Shown here: positions 21,683 to 25,099 of the stretch, one piece after another | How positions within the stretch are numbered: the stretch's first letter is position 1 | Layout: each line of letters opens with the position of its first letter | DNA from: Bacillota bacterium | GTDB taxonomy: Bacteria > Bacillota > Clostridia > Acetivibrionales > DSM-1351 | Reading direction: 5' to 3' | DNA length: 25,099 nucleotides | NCBI GenBank assembly: GCA_023392075.1 | Contig: JAEVZU010000014.1 | Location: 1-25,099, forward strand | The notes under the pieces: model-generated | The model's database searches: none | The model's input: only the letters and a program-made list of their open reading frames with translations | Told to the model about the DNA's origin: nothing | Made by a program: the position numbers and the translations under genes

Positions 21683-23839
21683 TTAATTAACCGCGTTTAA
21701 CAGCTTTATCTTTAATTGTGCATAATCGATGGCATCAACAACACCATCCTCATTCATGTCGGAATTCTGCACATTAATTGTCGCTGATCCATCCAGAAGG
21801 TATTTCTTCAGCACTGCCAGATCAAGGGCGTCAACAGATTTATCATCGTTAACATCACCTTTTAATGCGCTGGCTGCAGGGAATAAAACCGCATAAACAC
21901 CATTTGCTATTGCAAATTCACTCTGAGCCCAGAAACGGTGGTAAACCATTGTAGGATTTACTCCGGCTTTCAAATCTGCTTCAACTCTCTGCCAGTCAGG
22001 ATCCTGTCTATACTTGGAACGTATATCTATAAACTTGATACCGGGCTGGATCTTATCACCATTTGCCATAGTTCCCGACCATCCCTGTGGAACATAAACT
22101 TCCTGATCGAGTAAACGGTGGTAATCGGAACGGCTTTCAGGAACCGAAATACCCTTGCTGTCCTGATAGTTGTTCCACATGCCGTCCAAAAGCTTCTTGG
22201 CATTGGTCTGTGAAGTTGTATCTCCGGTTGCGGCTGCATAATATGCAAGAGTATTTGCCAGAGAGGATGCACATCCAAGGTCAGTACCATAGCTTACTAC
22301 TGATACATGAAGATTTGGGTTTCCTGTGTATGTACCGTTCCAGGTATCAGGCTGACCCTGCCAGCTAATCTCGTTAGGAATCTGGAATGTGCCGTCGGCG
22401 TTGAATCTGATAACTGAATTAGCCCATTTGGCCCACTTGTCCAATAAACTCTTGACCTTTGCATCTTTTGTCTTATAATAGTATTCAGCCATACGCTGCA
22501 TTGACCAAACCTGCATTCCGAACCAGGTGTTGCTTCCGGGATCTGCATATACAGGATTTGCTTCATAGCCCATGCCATAGAAGGTTGAAGTACCGGAAGG
22601 CCATGTCTCATAGCGTCCATTGTATGAATTGCTGGCACCGCCGGCTATTGCACCTTCAGCTGACTGCAGCCACTGGTAGAACTCAATTTGTCTGGCCAAA
22701 CTCTTTGACCAGTCACTTGCACCGTTGGTTGATTTGGGTTTGAATGCTGTATCATTCGAAAGCACCCAGGCAGTAAAAGGATTCTGATAGCCGAAATGAT
22801 TGTGGCTGCAGCCTATTATCCATGCCCAGTCGGAGCCTACTCCTCCGCCCCATGCATAGTACCAGGAAAGTAGATAATGTGCGGCATCATAACCTGTGCC
22901 GGCAGTTTGTGGAGAACCTATCTTCCTGAAGTACTTGTCAAACATTGCATATCTGAGGTAGTCACCCATTTTTGATGCCTTGCCTACATACTGGCTGACA
23001 TCCTTCCCCTGTTCCTTTGCCCACTGGTTAGCCCAGTAGGTTGCCTGTACTGCACGGGCATCTGCATCAGGAGCATTGGTGTATTTAAATTGTTTTGAAT
23101 AGGAATTATCACCTGTAAAGAGGTCAAGGAATCCGTTTTTACCTCCGAAATTCATAGCGTCCCAACAGGGCTGAGGTATGGTTTCCCAGGTCGACTCCTG
23201 TTCACCTCTTTGGAATGTATTAATATATGCAGGTTTGCCTGTTCCGTCGCCTCTCTGACCGTATCCGTACCAGTTATCGGCATCCAGAAGCCAGTGCATT
23301 CCATATAACATATTGTTGCCATATGCTGAAACCAGTTCTCTGTTTATGGGGTCTTTACCCACCGCTGCACCTGTATCCAGTCTTGCAGGATATTGACTTG
23401 GCAATTCCCATTCCGGGGCATATGTAGCGGGTTTATTCGCATCGTATTTGCTCATGCTGGTATTGGGCTGATCCTGTGACGATGGAATTATGTATTTTTC
23501 AGCTATGTCCCAGGATTTGCCGAAGCCTGAAAAATCACCTGTAAATCTCCCGTTCATAGCTTCCAGCCACATGTAATAGCTAAAGGCTTCACTTGTGGTG
23601 ACATGTCCGTAATCGGGTGCCTCAACCAGCAATGTTTCAATGGAATGGTATGGAACACCTTCTGGACTGAAATACTTATTTGCAGGATCCTTGATTTTTT
23701 TATACATGGTTTCGAACCGTTTTTGATATTCGGTATTAACGGGACCGGCAGCTGCATACATGCTTGTAGTCGTCATTAACGACAGGGTCATGACTGCTGC
23801 AATTGCCACAGAGCCGAATTTTTTTATTCTTTTTTTCAT
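21683..23839 (-). CDS. cel48F: GH48 processive cellulase with dockerin (Cel48F)
   Basis: This 718-residue protein has a signal peptide (about 1-29), a GH48 catalytic domain (about 32-655) and a C-terminal type I dockerin (about 660-718; GDVNDDKSVDALD and DMNEDGVVDAID). The stretch TTSEAFSYYMWLEAMNG (81-97) carries the GH48 proton donor (Glu84 here, equivalent to Glu55 of mature Cel48F). NAPDADARA near 256-263 holds the proposed base Asp. GH48 enzymes work processively on cellulose chains and are the most abundant catalytic subunits in known clostridial cellulosomes. It is second in the cluster, directly after the scaffoldin, as in R. cellulolyticum. ATG at 23839 has GGAAGGTG upstream. Strong hairpins lie both before (23913-23948) and after it (21594-21654). 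Confidence 0.96.
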   Translation of the reverse strand: MKKRIKKFGSVAIAAVMTLSLMTTTSMYAAAGPVNTEYQKRFETMYKKIKDPANKYFSPEGVPYHSIETLLVEAPDYGHVTTSEAFSYYMWLEAMNGRFTGDFSGFGKSWDIAEKYIIPSSQDQPNTSMSKYDANKPATYAPEWELPSQYPARLDTGAAVGKDPINRELVSAYGNNMLYGMHWLLDADNWYGYGQRGDGTGKPAYINTFQRGEQESTWETIPQPCWDAMNFGGKNGFLDLFTGDNSYSKQFKYTNAPDADARAVQATYWANQWAKEQGKDVSQYVGKASKMGDYLRYAMFDKYFRKIGSPQTAGTGYDAAHYLLSWYYAWGGGVGSDWAWIIGCSHNHFGYQNPFTAWVLSNDTAFKPKSTNGASDWSKSLARQIEFYQWLQSAEGAIAGGASNSYNGRYETWPSGTSTFYGMGYEANPVYADPGSNTWFGMQVWSMQRMAEYYYKTKDAKVKSLLDKWAKWANSVIRFNADGTFQIPNEISWQGQPDTWNGTYTGNPNLHVSVVSYGTDLGCASSLANTLAYYAAATGDTTSQTNAKKLLDGMWNNYQDSKGISVPESRSDYHRLLDQEVYVPQGWSGTMANGDKIQPGIKFIDIRSKYRQDPDWQRVEADLKAGVNPTMVYHRFWAQSEFAIANGVYAVLFPAASALKGDVNDDKSVDALDLAVLKKYLLDGSATINVQNSDMNEDGVVDAIDYAQLKIKLLNAVN

Positions 23840-23912
23840 TTTTATTTCACCTTCCTTGATAATTTGTTTGATTACAGGCCGATCAGTGCCGCCTGAATCA
23901 GCTTGTATTTTC

Positions 23913-23948
23913 CCCTGCCATATGACAGTTGCTTGTCACATAGCAGGG
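23913..23948 (-). promoter_or_regulatory. Intergenic hairpin between cipC and cel48F
   Basis: Fifteen-base arms (23913-23927 and 23934-23948) pair with two mismatches: CCCTGC with GCAGGG outside, TGACA with TGTCA inside, around a 6-base loop. It begins 24 bases past the cipC stop codon. No T-run follows on the minus strand, which argues against a normal terminator and for a 3' stem-loop that protects the cipC message. Confidence 0.65.
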
Positions 23949-23971
23949 TTATTTGTGTTTAAAAAATCGGG

Positions 23972-25099
23972 TTAAAATTTAACACTTCCGTTAACATATG
24001 TAACGTCGGTGATCTTTGACATGCTGCCGTTGCCAAAAGCTCCGCCTGTCTTGAAGTTTACAGATGCGGTCTGGCTTGTAGTTCCTTTAATTTTAAATGT
24101 GATTAATACTATATTGCCGTCACTTGTTATCAGTTCGTTTCCGATTGTGTTGTCCAGGAATACTACACTGATAGTACCGGTACTGCTGTTAATAGCACTT
24201 GACAGGTTAACACCAGGATTTTTTACAATAGTTCCGGCCGAAACTGCTGTTGCTTCAAGCAGATTTGGATCGTAGGTTATATAGAAATTACATGTTCCCA
24301 CATTCCCCACCTTTGATACATTTGCCAGTGTAACAGGTACTGTTACCGTATCTCCGGTTCTGCCCGAAGCCGTGCCTATGGTTACACCAAGACCGGTAAA
24401 CTGTGGTTTGGAATCCGTAATTGTCAATGTCAATACAGGATTACCAGTTACGCCGAAATCAAAGGTAAGTGTTTTTGTGCCTATTGCAAGAGTATTAAGG
24501 TAGCTCTTTGAAATCACTACCGTATTACCCGATACAGTATAATCAGTACCCTGTACCAAGCCGGTTATTCCCTTAAAGGTATTTCCGTTAGGTGTGAGGG
24601 CTACGGTTACATCAGCAGGTACATACTTGTCAAAAGCAGCAGTTGAAGGAGTTATTGCAGGTGTGCCTATTGACGGAGTTACAGTAATAGTTAAGGTCGG
24701 TTTGGTTGTTACGCCAAAATCAAAAGCAAGGGCTTTTGTGCCAACTGCAAGTTTATTCAGATAGCTGCTCAAAATTACTACAGTATTACCTGAAAGGGTG
24801 TAGTCGGTGCCCTGTACCAATCCGTCAATACCTTTAAAGGTATTTCCGTTGGGAGTGAGGGTTACGGTTAAATTTGCTGCTGCTCCCTGAACCAAGGATG
24901 CAGTTACAGGAGAAATTTGGGGATTTACGGTACCGGAAACCGTAATGGTAACACTGCCGTCTGTTTTAACGACATTTGCTATCTTAGCCATTGCACCGTC
25001 ACCAAAAGCTCCGCCTGTCTTATGGGTTACTGGTGTGGTGACCTGTGTTGATGTGCTCTTTAAAGTAAATTTAATATTTGCGAACACACCGTCAGTCTT
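23972..25099 (-). CDS. cipC: Scaffoldin CipC, C-terminal part
   Basis: The frame is open to the right edge, so the first codons seen are internal; a GTG near 25087 is only a valine. The visible 375 residues are the tail of a cohesin (1-59, with KTGGAFGDGAMAKI), two tandem X2 modules (about 60-141 and 147-229) and the last cohesin (about 233-375, ending NGSVKF). Both X2 copies share TPNGNTFKGI-x-GLVQGTDYT-x-SGNTVVI at a period of 87 residues. Scaffoldins have no catalytic activity; their cohesins bind the enzymes' dockerins, and a CBM3a expected near the N-terminus binds cellulose. R. cellulolyticum CipC has a single X2 before its last cohesin, so the pair here is unusual. Being the first gene of the cluster matches cip-cel operons. 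Confidence 0.93.
   Translation of the reverse strand, partial: KTDGVFANIKFTLKSTSTQVTTPVTHKTGGAFGDGAMAKIANVVKTDGSVTITVSGTVNPQISPVTASLVQGAAANLTVTLTPNGNTFKGIDGLVQGTDYTLSGNTVVILSSYLNKLAVGTKALAFDFGVTTKPTLTITVTPSIGTPAITPSTAAFDKYVPADVTVALTPNGNTFKGITGLVQGTDYTVSGNTVVISKSYLNTLAIGTKTLTFDFGVTGNPVLTLTITDSKPQFTGLGVTIGTASGRTGDTVTVPVTLANVSKVGNVGTCNFYITYDPNLLEATAVSAGTIVKNPGVNLSSAINSSTGTISVVFLDNTIGNELITSDGNIVLITFKIKGTTSQTASVNFKTGGAFGNGSMSKITDVTYVNGSVKF
24413..24922 (-). repeat. Tandem duplication of the X2 module inside cipC
   Basis: The two X2-coding copies are about 24677-24922 and 24413-24661, with the same motif recurring every 261 bases. The proteins are alike over most of their length (for example SYLNKLAVGTKALAFDFGVT against SYLNTLAIGTKTLTFDFGVT), but DNA differs at many third positions, so the duplication is not very recent. 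Confidence 0.8.

Noticed and set aside
1..25099. CRISPR arrays, rRNA or tRNA genes, phage genes
   Set aside because: No regularly spaced short repeats, RNA-gene signatures or phage-like proteins were seen. The repeated protein segments are dockerins, cohesins and X2 modules.

Overview
This window is most of a cellulosome gene cluster of the cip-cel type. That type is known from mesophilic cellulolytic clostridia of the Ruminiclostridium group (R. cellulolyticum, R. josui, R. papyrosolvens and relatives). The evidence is a scaffoldin with X2 modules and cohesins, followed in order by GH48, GH8, GH9-CBM3c, CBM4-Ig-GH9 and a small membrane-anchored cohesin protein. Further cellulases and a mannanase come next, and every enzyme carries a type I dockerin. 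The sequence does not fix the species. The gene order differs from R. cellulolyticum, so this is probably a relative rather than that species.

All genes lie on the minus strand, so transcription runs from the right edge to the left. From 25099 down to 3301 the order is: the C-terminal part of cipC (end of one cohesin, two tandem X2 modules, last cohesin), cel48F, cel8C, cel9G, cel9E, orfX, a GH5 cellulase, a GH9-CBM3c cellulase (cel9J position), man5K, cel9M, a GH5 cellulase (cel5N position), a dockerin-bearing SASA-like SGNH esterase, and a dockerin-bearing CE3-like esterase. Eleven of these carry a dockerin. Most gaps are under 140 bases and each gene has its own Shine-Dalgarno site, as expected of one long operon. 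A terminator-like hairpin lies after the last esterase (3154-3208). The promoter would be upstream of cipC, outside the window.

The intergenic RNA features are the most interesting part. Strong hairpins lie just downstream of the stop codons of cipC, cel48F, cel9G, cel9E and cel9M, but not after the other genes. In R. cellulolyticum, selective RNA processing and stabilisation at intergenic stem-loops has been reported to set cellulosome subunit ratios. A separate leader of about 63 bases with two small hairpins occurs twice, in front of orfX and in front of the CE3 esterase.

Left of the cluster, 2823-3300 holds the terminator, an untranslatable ORF remnant and a deleted copy of a palindromic repeat. 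Then come the two genes of a 2-oxoacid:ferredoxin oxidoreductase (1146-2822 and 292-1143), a full-length MITE-like copy of the same palindromic repeat (107-284), and the first 21 codons of what looks like a ferritin-like protein (1-63).

Functionally, Cel48F and the GH9, GH8 and GH5 enzymes attack cellulose, Man5K attacks mannan and the esterases probably remove acetyl groups from hemicellulose. The scaffoldin binds them all through cohesin-dockerin pairs. OrfX may hold enzymes at the cell surface. The oxidoreductase is general central metabolism and probably a separate unit.
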